A stretch of DNA of 64,000 bases, taken from assembly GCA_944380605.1 (NCBI GenBank), contig CALWIA010000001.1, positions 1-64,000 of the forward strand, read 5' to 3'. Each line of letters begins with the position of its first letter. The first letter of the stretch is position 1. Positions 7,232-16,594 of the stretch are shown in pieces. The notes beneath the pieces are model-generated. The model did no database searches and was not told the DNA's origin. It saw only the letters and a list, made by a program, of their open reading frames with translations. The DNA is from an uncultured Lachnospiraceae bacterium (GTDB lineage: Bacteria > Bacillota > Clostridia > Lachnospirales > Lachnospiraceae). The position numbers were made by a program, and so were the translations under genes.

Positions 7232-8509
7232 TCATAATTCCTCGCCGGCTGTCCAGAGCTTCTGCCGGTGCTTAAGCTCTCCTTTTTTCTGAAGCACCCC
7301 GTCTTCCAGCTGATACAGGGTATGAAGCCTGATAACCCCTTCTTCATATCCGTCCACCTCCACAATCCAGCACACCTTCCTGCTTTTGTCCTTCATCCTG
7401 CCCAGATGAATCAGAATGTCCAGAGCGGAGGCAATCTGGGCGCGGACCGCCGCCAGCGGCAGATCCGCTCCCATAAGCACCATGGTTTCCAGCCTGGCCA
7501 GCATGTCCCCCGGGCTGTTGCCGTGGCCGCTGCTCATGCCGCCGTCATGGCCGGTGTTGTAGCTGTTCAGCAGTTCCATCGCCTCCCTGCCCCGCACCTC
7601 TCCCACGATAATCCGAGAGGGATTCATCCGCAGCGAAGCCCGGATCAGGTCTCCAATCCCTATGGCGCCTTCCCCCTGCGGCCCGGCGGCCCGGGTCTCC
7701 ATCCGCACCAGATTCTGCACCTGCTGAATCTGCAGTTCCGCGGAATCTTCTATGGTGATCACCCGCTCGTCCTGGGGAATAAAGGCGGACAGCGCGTTGA
7801 GGAACGTGGTCTTGCCCGAATTGGTGCCTCCGCTGATAAAGATGTTGTAGCCGGCCCGCACCAGCTTTTTCAGAAATCCGGCGGCCTCCTCGCTTATGGT
7901 GCCGGATTCCACCATGCAGTCCATGGTGATGGTTTTGGGGAACTTCCGTATGGTCACCGCCGGCCCGTCCAGCGCCACCGGCGGCAGCACCACGTGAACC
8001 CGGGAGCCGTCCGGAAGCCGGGCGTCCGCTATGGGAGACGCCACATTCACCGCCCGGTTCACCCGGCTTACCACCTGCTGGATCATGTCTTCCAGCTGTT
8101 CTTCCGTCTCAAACCGGCGGTCCCACAGGCGCATCCGGCCTCCATCCTCCACAAAGATCCGGTCCTTCCCGTTGATCATCACCTCTGTAATCTCCGGGTT
8201 GTCCATCAGCTGCTGCAGAAGGTCCAGTTTCCGGAACCCGTTGAACAGATCCCGCCGCAGCTGCAGCTGTTCCTTCAGCGGCAGGTATTCCCGGCCGGCT
8301 GCTTCCAGAATGCGGCGGTCAATGATCTCATACAGCTGCTCATCGCTCAGTTCCCGGCAGCCGTCGATCTCCTGCCGAATGGCTTCCCGCAGGCGCTGCC
8401 GGATTCCCGCCGCCGGCGCCCCGGCCTCTTCCCGCGCGGCTTCCCCTGCCGCGTCCGGCGCCGCGCCTTCCGGCGGACCGGCGCCGCTTCTGCTTTTATG
8501 CCTCCTCAT
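7232..8509 (-). CDS. cpaF: TadA/CpaF pilus assembly ATPase
   Basis: A 425-aa type II/IV secretion ATPase. Walker A is SGGTNSGKTTFL; the Walker B region is SRIIVGEVRGREAMELL; the HDGGMSSGHGNS segment is a variant of the usual HDGS-STGHANS. These ATPases power Tad/Flp pilus assembly from the cytoplasmic side. The start at 8509 overlaps the tadZ stop by four bases (ATGA), and GGGGGGAG precedes it. The first 50 residues are Ala/Glu-rich and variable. Confidence 0.9.
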   Translation of the reverse strand: MRRHKSRSGAGPPEGAAPDAAGEAAREEAGAPAAGIRQRLREAIRQEIDGCRELSDEQLYEIIDRRILEAAGREYLPLKEQLQLRRDLFNGFRKLDLLQQLMDNPEITEVMINGKDRIFVEDGGRMRLWDRRFETEEQLEDMIQQVVSRVNRAVNVASPIADARLPDGSRVHVVLPPVALDGPAVTIRKFPKTITMDCMVESGTISEEAAGFLKKLVRAGYNIFISGGTNSGKTTFLNALSAFIPQDERVITIEDSAELQIQQVQNLVRMETRAAGPQGEGAIGIGDLIRASLRMNPSRIIVGEVRGREAMELLNSYNTGHDGGMSSGHGNSPGDMLARLETMVLMGADLPLAAVRAQIASALDILIHLGRMKDKSRKVCWIVEVDGYEEGVIRLHTLYQLEDGVLQKKGELKHRQKLWTAGEEL

Positions 8510-9510
8510 GTACGGCTCCCCCCTTTCAGCAGCTGTCTCACATAGTCCCCCAGTTCTCCCCACAGCAGCTGATCCATATAGTCGCTTCTCCTGCCGAAGC
8601 TGCTGTGATACGGCAGCCGGATCCGGGTAATCCGCTCCCTCAGCTCCTTTCTGCCGGAGGCTTCCAGATACCGGTCAAATTCTTCCAGTTTGGCCGCCGA
8701 CACCGCGTCCTCCTTTACCGGCATATAGATCCGGCTGCAGGCCTCCAAAAGCCCCGAAAGGCACCGGCCCGGCCGCCCCAAATCCGCCACCAGATACTCG
8801 TACCCCATCTCTGACGCCAGCGCTTCCATGAGTTTCCCGGCCTCTTCTCCCTCCAGCTGCCCCAGATCCTCCGGGCAGCGCACCGGCGGGATGTAGTCCA
8901 GTTCTTTCCACCCGTGCACCAGGCTGGTCAGCCGCACCACATTCAGTCCCCCCTGGCGGAAATAGTACAGCACCGACGATAAGTCCTCTCTGGCAGATTC
9001 TCCCAGAATCCCCGACAGGCCGGAAAATTCCTCAAAGCTGACGTACAGCGTCTTTCCTTCTCTGGCCAGCTGCTGCCCCATGGTCAGGGCCAGAGACGTC
9101 TTCAGGCATCTGCCGATGGGAGAATAGACCCCATACACCCGGGCCTTCCGCCCCAGCACCTTCCACGCCTCCTGTTCCGGCTGGCTGCAGTAGCAGGACA
9201 TCACCTCCCGGATCAGCCCGTCCGCCGACTGGTACTTGTAAACGCTGGGATAATCGCCGGCAGCGGCCACGATTTCCCCTTCCGCCAGGGTCACCACCGT
9301 CCCCGCCCGGATTTCCCGGATCCGGTTCTGGGGAACCGACAGGCTGATCAGCAGAATCTCAATTTCATGGGTCTGCCCGTACTCTTTCAGACGCTCAAAC
9401 GTACTGAAGGGGATCACCGAAAACGGGGTCCGTTCTTTCTGATTGACCACGTCGGCAAACCGGCGGGCATAGCGTACGTCCACGTCATAAACCGCCATAA
9501 TCTTTTCCAT
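8506..9510 (-). CDS. tadZ: TadZ/CpaE-like pilus localisation protein
   Basis: A 334-aa protein with a receiver-like N-terminal part and a MinD-like fold in the C-terminal part (VYGVYSPIGRCLKTSLALTMG, YEYLVADLG). The P-loop deviates from the canonical deviant Walker A and may not hydrolyse ATP well. TadZ proteins place the Tad machine in the cell. The start was chosen at 9510 because AAAGGAG lies 6 nt upstream; the frame is open to 9570. It lies between the prepilin peptidase and the ATPase. Confidence 0.75.
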   Translation of the reverse strand: MEKIMAVYDVDVRYARRFADVVNQKERTPFSVIPFSTFERLKEYGQTHEIEILLISLSVPQNRIREIRAGTVVTLAEGEIVAAAGDYPSVYKYQSADGLIREVMSCYCSQPEQEAWKVLGRKARVYGVYSPIGRCLKTSLALTMGQQLAREGKTLYVSFEEFSGLSGILGESAREDLSSVLYYFRQGGLNVVRLTSLVHGWKELDYIPPVRCPEDLGQLEGEEAGKLMEALASEMGYEYLVADLGRPGRCLSGLLEACSRIYMPVKEDAVSAAKLEEFDRYLEASGRKELRERITRIRLPYHSSFGRRSDYMDQLLWGELGDYVRQLLKGGSRT

Positions 9511-9548
9511 GCCTTCTCCTTTTCCACGTTTTCCGAAACAAACCTGCC

Positions 9549-10145
9549 TCACTGTAGAAACAGCGTCCACAGATATCCGGCAAACAGGCAGGCCGCCAGC
9601 GGAACCGACGCCTGCGCGTCCCTCTGCTTTACGTAATACGGCACCGCTTCTCCGGTAAAAAACATGCGCTGCACATACGCGTACAGAATCTCTATCCGCA
9701 GCCGCAGCTGCCGGCCGGCCAGCAGCCGGACGGCGGCACAGACGGCTCCGGCCGCCAGCCCGCTGCCCAAAGTGCGGAGGCCATCTCCAACCCCCTGGCA
9801 GGCAAATACCACCGCCGCAAGCTTAATATCCCCCGCGCCGATCATCCGCAGGGCAAACAGCGGAAATCCCGCGGCAGCCGCAGCCAGGCTCCGTCCCAGA
9901 TAGGCGGCGGCCGCCGCCCCCGGACCGCCTTCCAGCCCGCTGCCCCCGCCGGCGGCAGAGATCTCCAGCCCCAGCCCGCACAGAAACGCGCCCAGGTTCC
10001 ACCAGTTGGGAACCCGCTTTTCCCGGATGTCAAAATACGCGGCGCCGGCCAGCACCACCAAAAGAAATATCACATCTTTCCCAAAGGCCATTCCTCCTTT
10101 GCCATGTTTCGCGAAACGTCCGCAAAACGCCCGGAAAACATCCAT
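9549..10145 (-). CDS. Type IV prepilin peptidase (A24, TadV/CpaA-like)
   Basis: A multi-pass membrane aspartic peptidase of 198 aa. The two catalytic Asp motifs are visible: AAYFDIREKRVPN and MIGAGDIKL (GxGD). It cleaves the Flp prepilin after Gly. A second Met at residue 19 (10091) is directly adjacent to AAAGGAGGA and may be the real start even though spacing is tight; the first 18 residues are not membrane-like. It is the first gene of the Tad operon in the window, diverging from the thiamine operon. Confidence 0.85.
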   Translation of the reverse strand: MDVFRAFCGRFAKHGKGGMAFGKDVIFLLVVLAGAAYFDIREKRVPNWWNLGAFLCGLGLEISAAGGGSGLEGGPGAAAAAYLGRSLAAAAAGFPLFALRMIGAGDIKLAAVVFACQGVGDGLRTLGSGLAAGAVCAAVRLLAGRQLRLRIEILYAYVQRMFFTGEAVPYYVKQRDAQASVPLAACLFAGYLWTLFLQ

Positions 10146-10356
10146 AATCCATCTGTGTCATACATTTGGAATCTGTGTCGGAACCGACACTCTCAGAATG
10201 AAGAATATCCTGAATCGTGTTTCCATTATGCACGTTTTTTCCCCGGATGTCAACGCGTATTTTTGACACCTTTTTCCTCAAAACCGCTGGACAGCCAGGC
10301 AGATGCGTGCTAAACTGATGATAAATTTTTATAAATACCAGAACATCGGTGACAGA

Positions 10357-10446
10357 AAAGGGAGCTTGTGGCGCAGGCTGAGAGGAAGTCATCCAACTTC
10401 GACCTTCAAAACCTGATTTGGGTAATTCCAACGTAGGGATCTGTAC
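10357..10446 (+). promoter_or_regulatory. TPP riboswitch (THI element)
   Basis: Conserved TPP aptamer elements occur in order: GGGAGCTTGTGG, GGCTGAGAGGAAG, ACCTGATTTGGGTAATTCCA and ACGTAGGGATC. It lies upstream of thiC, with an intrinsic terminator between aptamer and gene, so high TPP should terminate transcription of the thiamine operon. Confidence 0.93.
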
Positions 10447-10486
10447 TGCCAGATACAACGGCTGATGGCCTGTCCTGTAAGAGACG

Positions 10487-10525
10487 CCTGCCGCGGGCAC
10501 GAAGAATCCCGCGGCAGGTTTTTTT
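10487..10525 (+). terminator. Terminator of the TPP riboswitch expression platform
   Basis: An 11-bp stem CCTGCCGCGGG / CCCGCGGCAGG followed by seven T. Its position between aptamer and thiC makes it the regulated terminator. Confidence 0.9.
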
Positions 10526-10570
10526 CTTCTGCAGGGCGCCCCTTTCGTCCCCGCCGGAAAGGAGTCTTCT

Positions 10571-11881
10571 ATGAGAGAATACGCAACCCAAATGGAAGCG
10601 GCCAGAAAAGGCATTCTGACAGAGGCCATGAAAGCCGCGGCGGCCAGCGAGCAGATCGAACCGGCCCGTCTGATGCAGCTTATGGCGGAAGGCAAGGTGA
10701 TTATTCCCTGCAACCGCCTCCACACCTGCATCGCCCCCAGCGCCATCGGCTCCATGCTGAAAACCAAGATCAACGTCAACCTGGGCACCTCCCGGGACTG
10801 GAAGGACATGGACATGGAACTGGAAAAAGTGCGGGACGCCGTGGCCATGGGCGCCGAATCCATTATGGATTTAAGTTCCTACGGCGACACCCGCACCTTC
10901 CGCCGGACCCTGACCCAGGAATGCCCGGCCATGATCGGTACCGTTCCTATCTACGACGCGGTGGTCTATTACCACAAGCCGTTAAAGGAAATCACGTCGG
11001 AGGAATGGATCCGCATTGTGGAGATGCACGCCCAGGACGGCGTGGATTTCATGACCATCCACGTAGGCATCAACAGGCAGACCGCCCGCCGGTTCAAAGA
11101 AGCAAAGCGGCTGACCAATATCGTTTCCCGCGGCGGCTCCATTATTTTCGCCTGGATGGAAATGACCGGCCGGGAAAATCCCTTCTACGAGCACTATGAC
11201 CGGATCCTGGACATCTGCCGGGAATACGACGTCACCTTAAGTCTGGGAGACGCCTGCCGCCCCGGATGCCTGGAGGACGCCTCCGACATCTCCCAGATGG
11301 AAGAGCTGATCACCCTGGCGGAGCTGACCCGCAGAGCCTGGGAAAAAGACGTGCAGGTCATGATCGAGGGTCCGGGCCACATGCCGTTAGACCAAATCGC
11401 CGCCAATATGAAGATCCAGCAGAGCGTCTGCAAAGGCGCACCCTTCTACGTGCTGGGACCGCTGGTCACGGACATCGCCCCCGGTTACGACCACATCACT
11501 GCCGCCATCGGAGGCGCCATCGCGGCAGCCGCCGGCGCGTCCTTCCTCTGCTACGTCACGCCGGCGGAGCATCTGCGGCTGCCTGACGTACAGGATGTGA
11601 AAGAAGGCATCATCGCTTCCAAAATCGCCGCCCACGCCGCCGATATCGCCAAAGGCGTACCCGGCGCCAGAGACTGGGACCGGGCCATGAGCACCGCCAG
11701 AAAGAAACTGGACTGGGAAGAGATGTTCCGCCTGGCCATCGATCCGGAAAAAGCCAGAGCCTACCGGGCCTCCGCGAAGCCGGAAAAGGAAGACACCTGC
11801 TCCATGTGCGGAAATTTCTGCGCCGTCAAAAACATGAACCGGATTCTGGACGGGGAAATCGTCAGCATCTACGACGAATGA
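10571..11881 (+). CDS. thiC: Phosphomethylpyrimidine synthase
   Basis: ThiC converts aminoimidazole ribotide to HMP-phosphate with a radical SAM mechanism. The 436-aa protein is the short form lacking the long N-terminal domain of some homologs. [19 protein letters not shown] and the C-terminal cluster motif [14 protein letters not shown] (4Fe-4S ligands, about 410-417) are visible. GGAAAGGAG precedes the ATG. It is the first gene of a riboswitch-controlled operon and is followed by thiW after 49 nt. Confidence 0.95.
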   Translation: MREYATQMEAARKGILTEAMKAAAASEQIEPARLMQLMAEGKVIIPCNRLHTCIAPSAIGSMLKTKINVNLGTSRDWKDMDMELEKVRDAVAMGAESIMDLSSYGDTRTFRRTLTQECPAMIGTVPIYDAVVYYHKPLKEITSEEWIRIVEMHAQDGVDFMTIHVGINRQTARRFKEAKRLTNIVSRGGSIIFAWMEMTGRENPFYEHYDRILDICREYDVTLSLGDACRPGCLEDASDISQMEELITLAELTRRAWEKDVQVMIEGPGHMPLDQIAANMKIQQSVCKGAPFYVLGPLVTDIAPGYDHITAAIGGAIAAAAGASFLCYVTPAEHLRLPDVQDVKEGIIASKIAAHAADIAKGVPGARDWDRAMSTARKKLDWEEMFRLAIDPEKARAYRASAKPEKEDTCSMCGNFCAVKNMNRILDGEIVSIYDE

Positions 11882-11930
11882 CCCGCGTCCGGCATTCTTT
11901 ATTCTATTTTCATCAAGGAGGAAACCAACC

Positions 11931-12446
11931 ATGAAATGCAATACCAAAAAACTGCTGACTGCCGCCATGCTGACGGCGCTGTCCGTATCCTTATCTTCCT
12001 TTGCCATCCCCATCGGCGCCTCCAAGTGCTTCCCCATTCAGCACCTGTGCAACGTCATCGCCGGCGTGTTCCTGGGGCCCGGCTACGGCGTCGCCATGGC
12101 GTTCTGTACTTCCTTTATCCGCAACCTGCTGGGCACCGGAAGCCTGCTGGCCTTCCCCGGCAGCATGGTGGGCGCGTTCCTGTGCGGCCTGCTCTACCAG
12201 CGCACCGGCCGGCTGGCCGCCGCCTATTTCGGCGAAGTCTTCGGCACCGGCATCCTGGGAGGCATGCTCTGCTACCCGGTGGCGACTCTGCTTATGGGAC
12301 AGGAAGCGGCGCTGTTTGCCTATGTGCTTCCCTTCCTGATGAGCACCGCCTGCGGCACGCTTATGGCCTTTGTGCTGGTAAGCGCTCTGTATAAATCCGG
12401 CGCCATGTCCTATCTGGCAGGCATGCTGAAAGGAGCCGCGCGATGA
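11931..12446 (+). CDS. thiW: ThiW, thiazole-related ECF transporter substrate-binding protein
   Basis: A 171-aa protein with about five membrane helices and the ThiW pattern: IPIGASKCFPIQHLCNVIAGVFLGP (split here: IPIGASKCFPIQH and NVIAGVFLGPGYG) and LLGTGSLLAFPGSMVGAF. ThiW is proposed to be the S component that imports the thiazole precursor using shared ECF energising subunits, which are not in this window. AAGGAGG precedes the ATG. It overlaps the next gene by ATGA, and its partner there is a thiazole kinase, which fits salvage of imported thiazole. Confidence 0.92.
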   Translation: MKCNTKKLLTAAMLTALSVSLSSFAIPIGASKCFPIQHLCNVIAGVFLGPGYGVAMAFCTSFIRNLLGTGSLLAFPGSMVGAFLCGLLYQRTGRLAAAYFGEVFGTGILGGMLCYPVATLLMGQEAALFAYVLPFLMSTACGTLMAFVLVSALYKSGAMSYLAGMLKGAAR

Positions 12447-13963
12447 ATCCCCGCGCTCTGTCTGACTGGGTGCTGAAGCAGAACCTGTTTGCCCGGATCC
12501 GGCAGCAAAAGCCGGTGATCCACTGCATCACCAACTACGTCACCGCCGGCGACGTGGCCAACCTGCTGCTGGCCGCCGGCGCGTCCCCCATTATGGCCGA
12601 CCACGAGCAGGAGGCGGAGGAAATCGCCTCCATAAGCCAGGCGGAAGTCCTCAATCTGGGAACATTCCGGGATTCGGCCGCCGGCGCCATGCTGAAAGCC
12701 GGTCAGAAAGCCGCTTCCCTGGGGCATCCGGTGGTACTGGATCCGGTGGGCATCGGCGTCTCTTCCGTCCGCCGGCAGATGGCCCTGCGGATTCTGAAGG
12801 AAGTGCCCTGCACCGCTATCCGCGGCAACGCCTCTGAGATCCTGACGCTGGCCTCCCTGCTGGGCGCCGGTTCCCCCTGCGCGACGGCGGCGGAACGGGG
12901 CGTGGATACTGCGGATTTCCCGGCAGAAGCGTCCGCCGGGCAGCCTGACATCCGTGCCGCCGTCAGCCGGCTGGCGTTAAAAACCGGCGCCATCGTTGTG
13001 ATGACCGGGCCTGAAGACCTGGTCTGCGACGGCAGGCGCTGCTGCCTGGTGCGCAACGGCCACCCGATGATGAGCCGAATCACCGGCAGCGGATGCATGT
13101 TGGATGGGTTCCTGGCCGCCGCCCTCTGCGCCGCCGGAGCGGAATCCGCGTTTGCCGCCGCGGCCTGGGCCGTTTCCGCCATGGGCGTCTGCGGCCAGGC
13201 CGCCTGCGAAAAGGTACGTCTGGAAGGCGGCGGCACCGGCAGTTTCCGCGTCGCCCTGACCGACGCCGTCAGCCTGATGAAGGACTCTATGGTGGAGACC
13301 CTGGGACAGGTAGAGTTTGTAAACAGCCTGGATCTGCGGCTTTACGCCGTCACCGACCGGTCCTGGACCGGTTCCGTCAGCCTGTACCGCCAGGTGGAAC
13401 AGGCCCTGGAGGCCGGGGTCACTCTGGTACAGCTGCGGGAAAAAGGCGTAAGCCAGGACGATTTTCTGAAAGAGGCCCTGGAAATCAAAGCCCTCACCGA
13501 CCGGTACGGCGTGCCGCTGATCATCAACGACAGCGTGGAAGTGGCCCTGGCCTGCGGCGCCGCCGGCGTCCACGTGGGACAGTCGGATCTGGACGCGGCC
13601 CGCGCCCGGCAGATGCTGGGGCCGGACCGGATTCTGGGGGTCACCGCCAAAACCACGGAACAGGCCCTGCGGGCCCAGGCCGCCGGCGCCGACTATCTGG
13701 GCTCCGGCGCGGTATTCGGTTCCGCCACCAAAAAAGACGCCGTTCCCATGACCCTGGACCGGTTAAAAGAAATCACCGCCGCCGTATCCATTCCGGTAGC
13801 GGCCATCGGCGGCATTCAGGAAGACAACATCGGCCGGCTGCAGGGCACCGGCATCGCCGGCGCCGCTGTAGTTTCCGGCATTTTCAGCGCGCCGGACATC
13901 GGACAGGCCGTCCGGTCCCTCCGCCGCCAGGCCGACGCCATCGTCTCCGCCGGCCGGATCTAA
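12443..13963 (+). CDS. thiM-thiE: ThiM-ThiE fusion: hydroxyethylthiazole kinase / thiamine-phosphate synthase
   Basis: A single 506-aa ORF. Residues about 15-280 are hydroxyethylthiazole kinase (HCITNYVTAGDVANLLLAAG, VLDPVGIG, ITGSGCMLDGF). Residues about 295-500 are thiamine-phosphate synthase (LRLYAVTDRSW, GVTLVQLREKG, PLIINDSVEVAL, GVHVGQSDLD, DYLGSGAVFGSATK, PVAAIGGI). The two steps are consecutive: thiazole phosphorylation, then coupling to HMP-PP. It starts inside the thiW stop (ATGA) and ends 24 nt before thiD. Both halves keep their active-site motifs. Confidence 0.94.
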   Translation: MNPRALSDWVLKQNLFARIRQQKPVIHCITNYVTAGDVANLLLAAGASPIMADHEQEAEEIASISQAEVLNLGTFRDSAAGAMLKAGQKAASLGHPVVLDPVGIGVSSVRRQMALRILKEVPCTAIRGNASEILTLASLLGAGSPCATAAERGVDTADFPAEASAGQPDIRAAVSRLALKTGAIVVMTGPEDLVCDGRRCCLVRNGHPMMSRITGSGCMLDGFLAAALCAAGAESAFAAAAWAVSAMGVCGQAACEKVRLEGGGTGSFRVALTDAVSLMKDSMVETLGQVEFVNSLDLRLYAVTDRSWTGSVSLYRQVEQALEAGVTLVQLREKGVSQDDFLKEALEIKALTDRYGVPLIINDSVEVALACGAAGVHVGQSDLDAARARQMLGPDRILGVTAKTTEQALRAQAAGADYLGSGAVFGSATKKDAVPMTLDRLKEITAAVSIPVAAIGGIQEDNIGRLQGTGIAGAAVVSGIFSAPDIGQAVRSLRRQADAIVSAGRI

Positions 13964-13987
13964 ATCACACCAAAAGGAGGATTTGCC

Positions 13988-14827
13988 ATGCATTCCACAG
14001 TTTCACCTTCCCCCGGCCCCTGCCTGCGCAGGACCGCTCTCACCATAGCCGGCTCCGACTGCAGCGGCGGCGCCGGCATCCAGGCCGATTTAAAGACTAT
14101 GACCGCTCTGGGCGTCTACGGCATGAGCGTGATCACCGCCCTTACCGCCCAGAACACCACCGGCGTTTCCGGCATTTTTGACGTGGATCCGGACTTTGTC
14201 GCCGCCCAGCTGGACGCCGTCTTCACCGACATCCGGCCGGACGCCGTCAAGATCGGAATGGTCTCCCAGGTGCCGGTGATCCGCGTCATCGCAGACAAAC
14301 TGCGGCAGTACGGCGCGGGCCCTGTGGTGCTGGATCCGGTTATGGTTTCCACCAGCGGCTCCCGGCTTCTGCGGGAAGACGCCATGGACACCCTGTCCCG
14401 GGTTCTCCTCCCTCTGTCCGCGCTGATGACCCCCAACATCCCGGAAGCGGAGATCTTAAGCGGCATGTCCATTGCAAACAAGCCGCAGATGGAGGAAGCG
14501 GCCCGCGTCCTTTCCCACAAATTCCAGGGAGCCGTCCTGGTCAAAGGCGGCCACCAGACCGAAGACGCCGACGACGTGCTGTGCCGGGACGGCTCCATCC
14601 GGTGGTTTCACGGCCGCCGCATTCCCACCTCCAACACCCACGGCACCGGCTGCACCCTGTCCAGCGCCATCGCCTGCGGCCTGGCCAAAGGACAGTCTCT
14701 GGAAGACAGCATCGCTTCCGCCAAAGAATACCTTTCCGCCGCCATGTCCTCCGGCCTGGATCTGGGCCGGGGCAGCGGCCCCCTGGATCACGCAATATTC
14801 ATTGACCCTTCCCCCCGAAAATGGTAA
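13988..14827 (+). CDS. thiD: HMP / HMP-phosphate kinase
   Basis: A 279-aa ribokinase-fold enzyme phosphorylating HMP and HMP-P. Motifs: LTIAGSDCSGGAGIQADLKT near the N-terminus, VLDPVMVSTSG in the middle and NTHGTGCTLSSAIAC near the C-terminus, with the catalytic Asp-to-Cys variation typical of HMP kinases. AAAGGAGG precedes the ATG. It is the last gene of the thiamine operon; no strong terminator is visible after it. Confidence 0.94.
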   Translation: MHSTVSPSPGPCLRRTALTIAGSDCSGGAGIQADLKTMTALGVYGMSVITALTAQNTTGVSGIFDVDPDFVAAQLDAVFTDIRPDAVKIGMVSQVPVIRVIADKLRQYGAGPVVLDPVMVSTSGSRLLREDAMDTLSRVLLPLSALMTPNIPEAEILSGMSIANKPQMEEAARVLSHKFQGAVLVKGGHQTEDADDVLCRDGSIRWFHGRRIPTSNTHGTGCTLSSAIACGLAKGQSLEDSIASAKEYLSAAMSSGLDLGRGSGPLDHAIFIDPSPRKW

Positions 14828-14983
14828 AATGAAACTGTTCGGGACGGCGCTTCTGGCGCCGCCCCGCCATCCGCGGCAGACGCGTCCTGAGATGTATAAC
14901 TTTTCCACATTTCGGAATACTCTCCTTATAAGGCAGGCAGGCCCGCTCCGGGCAGCCGGCGCCGGAAAGGAGGCAGACATATC

Positions 14984-15214
14984 ATGCGGAAACAGGACGC
15001 GGACAGAAAGCGGACCGCGGCTCTTTGTCTGGAGAGGCAGTCTCTCCGGGTGGAGATCGAAGATACCCGCCATCGCATCGATTCCGCCAGGAATCACTTT
15101 GAGCAGGTGGTAGACCCTACCCTGATCGACTGCTATATCTATGAGCTGAACGCGGCCCAGCTGCGGTATCAGTTTCTTCTGCGCAGGTTCAAAAACCTGG
15201 AGGCAGAAGCCTGA
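14984..15214 (+). CDS. DUF2508 family protein
   Basis: A 76-aa, probably all-helical protein. The C-terminal signature DPTLIDCYIYELNAAQLRYQ fits the YaaL-like DUF2508 family of Firmicutes. These proteins often lie near DNA repair or sporulation genes, but their function is unknown. AAAGGAGG precedes the ATG. It lies between the thiamine operon and the glycogen-related genes. Confidence 0.8.
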   Translation: MRKQDADRKRTAALCLERQSLRVEIEDTRHRIDSARNHFEQVVDPTLIDCYIYELNAAQLRYQFLLRRFKNLEAEA

Positions 15215-15252
15215 AATACAAACGAAAACATACAGGCTGGAGGATTTTTCTT

Positions 15253-16590
15253 ATGGGTACATGGTATGAAGAGGCGGTCTTTTATCACATCTATCCCCTG
15301 GGGCTGACCGGCGCTCCCAGACAGAATCAGGAAACGGAGCCGGTCTGCCGCCGGTTCGAGGAGCTGGAGAAATGGATTCCTCATATGCGTTCTCTCGGAT
15401 GCAGCGCCCTTTACATCGGACCGCTGTTTGAGTCCTCCTCGCACGGATACGACACCCGGGACTACAAAACCGTGGACCGGCGCCTCGGCACCAACCAGGA
15501 CTTCTGCCGTTTTGTGTCTCTCTGCCACGAAGCAGGGATCCGCGTGGTTGTAGACGGGGTGTTCAACCATACGGGAAGAGAATTTTTCGCCTTCCGTGAC
15601 ATTCAGCAGAACCGGGAGGCCTCTCCTTACAAGGACTGGTACAAAGGCGTAAACTTCGGCTGGGGCAGCCCCATGGGCGACTCTTTCGGCTACGAAGCCT
15701 GGCAGGGCCACTTTGAACTGCCCTGCTTAAACCTGTGGAATCCCCAGGTAAAGCAGTACCTGTTCGACGTCGTCCGCTTCTGGACGGATACCTTTGATAT
15801 CGACGGCATCCGGCTGGACTGCGCCAACGTCCTGGACTTCGGCTTCATGGAAGAACTGCGCCGGCAGACCGAGTCCATAAAAGCCGATTTCTGGCTGATG
15901 GGCGAAGTCATCCACGGGGAATACGCCCGCTGGGTCAACCCCCGGATGCTCCATTCCGTCACCAATTACGAACTGCACAAGGGCCTGTATTCCGGCCACA
16001 ACGACCACAACTATTTTGAAATCGCCCACACCATCCGCCGGCTGGAGCCGGTGGGATATCAGCTCTATACCTTTGTGGACAACCACGACGAAGACCGGCT
16101 GGCCAGCAAGCTGAACAACAAGGACCATCTGTATTCCGTATACACCCTTCTGTTCACGCTGCCGGGCATCCCGTCCATCTACTACGGCAGCGAATGGGCG
16201 CTGGAAGGCAGACGGACCCGGGAAAGCGACGCGGCCCTGCGGCCGGCCATTGACATACGGGATGAGAAGAAGCTTCATACAGAACTGACCGACTATATCG
16301 GCCTCCTTGGGAAAATACACAGGGAAAACCCGGAATTTCACGGCGGACGGTACCAGGAACTGCTGCTGACCACCCGCCAGTACGCGTTTGCCCGCTTCGG
16401 GGAGGGTTCCGCGGTCATTACAGCCGTAAATAATGACGACGCGCCGGCCACGATGCACATTCCGGTTCCGGTTTCCGCCTCTTCGGCAGTCAGCCTGCTG
16501 ACCGGCGAAACCGTTCCCGTAACCGACGGACGGATTTCCCTTTCCGTCGGGCCCGGCCGGGGCGATGTTTTAAAAATCAGGGAGGTGTGA
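15253..16590 (+). CDS. GH13 alpha-amylase family protein
   Basis: A 445-aa (beta/alpha)8 glycoside hydrolase without a signal peptide, so intracellular. GH13 regions: VVVDGVFNHTG (I), GIRLDCANVLD (II, nucleophile Asp), GEVIHGE (III, acid/base Glu) and FVDNHDEDR (IV, stabilising Asp). A small beta domain forms the C-terminus. The next gene, five bases downstream, is a glycogen branching enzyme, so maltodextrin or glycogen turnover is likely. Exact specificity cannot be read from the sequence. CTGGAGGA precedes the ATG. Confidence 0.88.
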   Translation: MGTWYEEAVFYHIYPLGLTGAPRQNQETEPVCRRFEELEKWIPHMRSLGCSALYIGPLFESSSHGYDTRDYKTVDRRLGTNQDFCRFVSLCHEAGIRVVVDGVFNHTGREFFAFRDIQQNREASPYKDWYKGVNFGWGSPMGDSFGYEAWQGHFELPCLNLWNPQVKQYLFDVVRFWTDTFDIDGIRLDCANVLDFGFMEELRRQTESIKADFWLMGEVIHGEYARWVNPRMLHSVTNYELHKGLYSGHNDHNYFEIAHTIRRLEPVGYQLYTFVDNHDEDRLASKLNNKDHLYSVYTLLFTLPGIPSIYYGSEWALEGRRTRESDAALRPAIDIRDEKKLHTELTDYIGLLGKIHRENPEFHGGRYQELLLTTRQYAFARFGEGSAVITAVNNDDAPATMHIPVPVSASSAVSLLTGETVPVTDGRISLSVGPGRGDVLKIREV

Positions 16591-16594
16591 GCTT

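Noticed and set aside
5091..9636. Long plus-strand open frames over the Tad operon
   Set aside because: They are opposite-strand shadows in GC-rich DNA; translations are low-complexity and lack ribosome sites, while the minus-strand frames show clear Tad domains.
10030..10863. Minus-strand 277-codon frame across the thiC leader
   Set aside because: It runs through the TPP riboswitch and terminator and into the pilus peptidase gene; no recognisable protein features.
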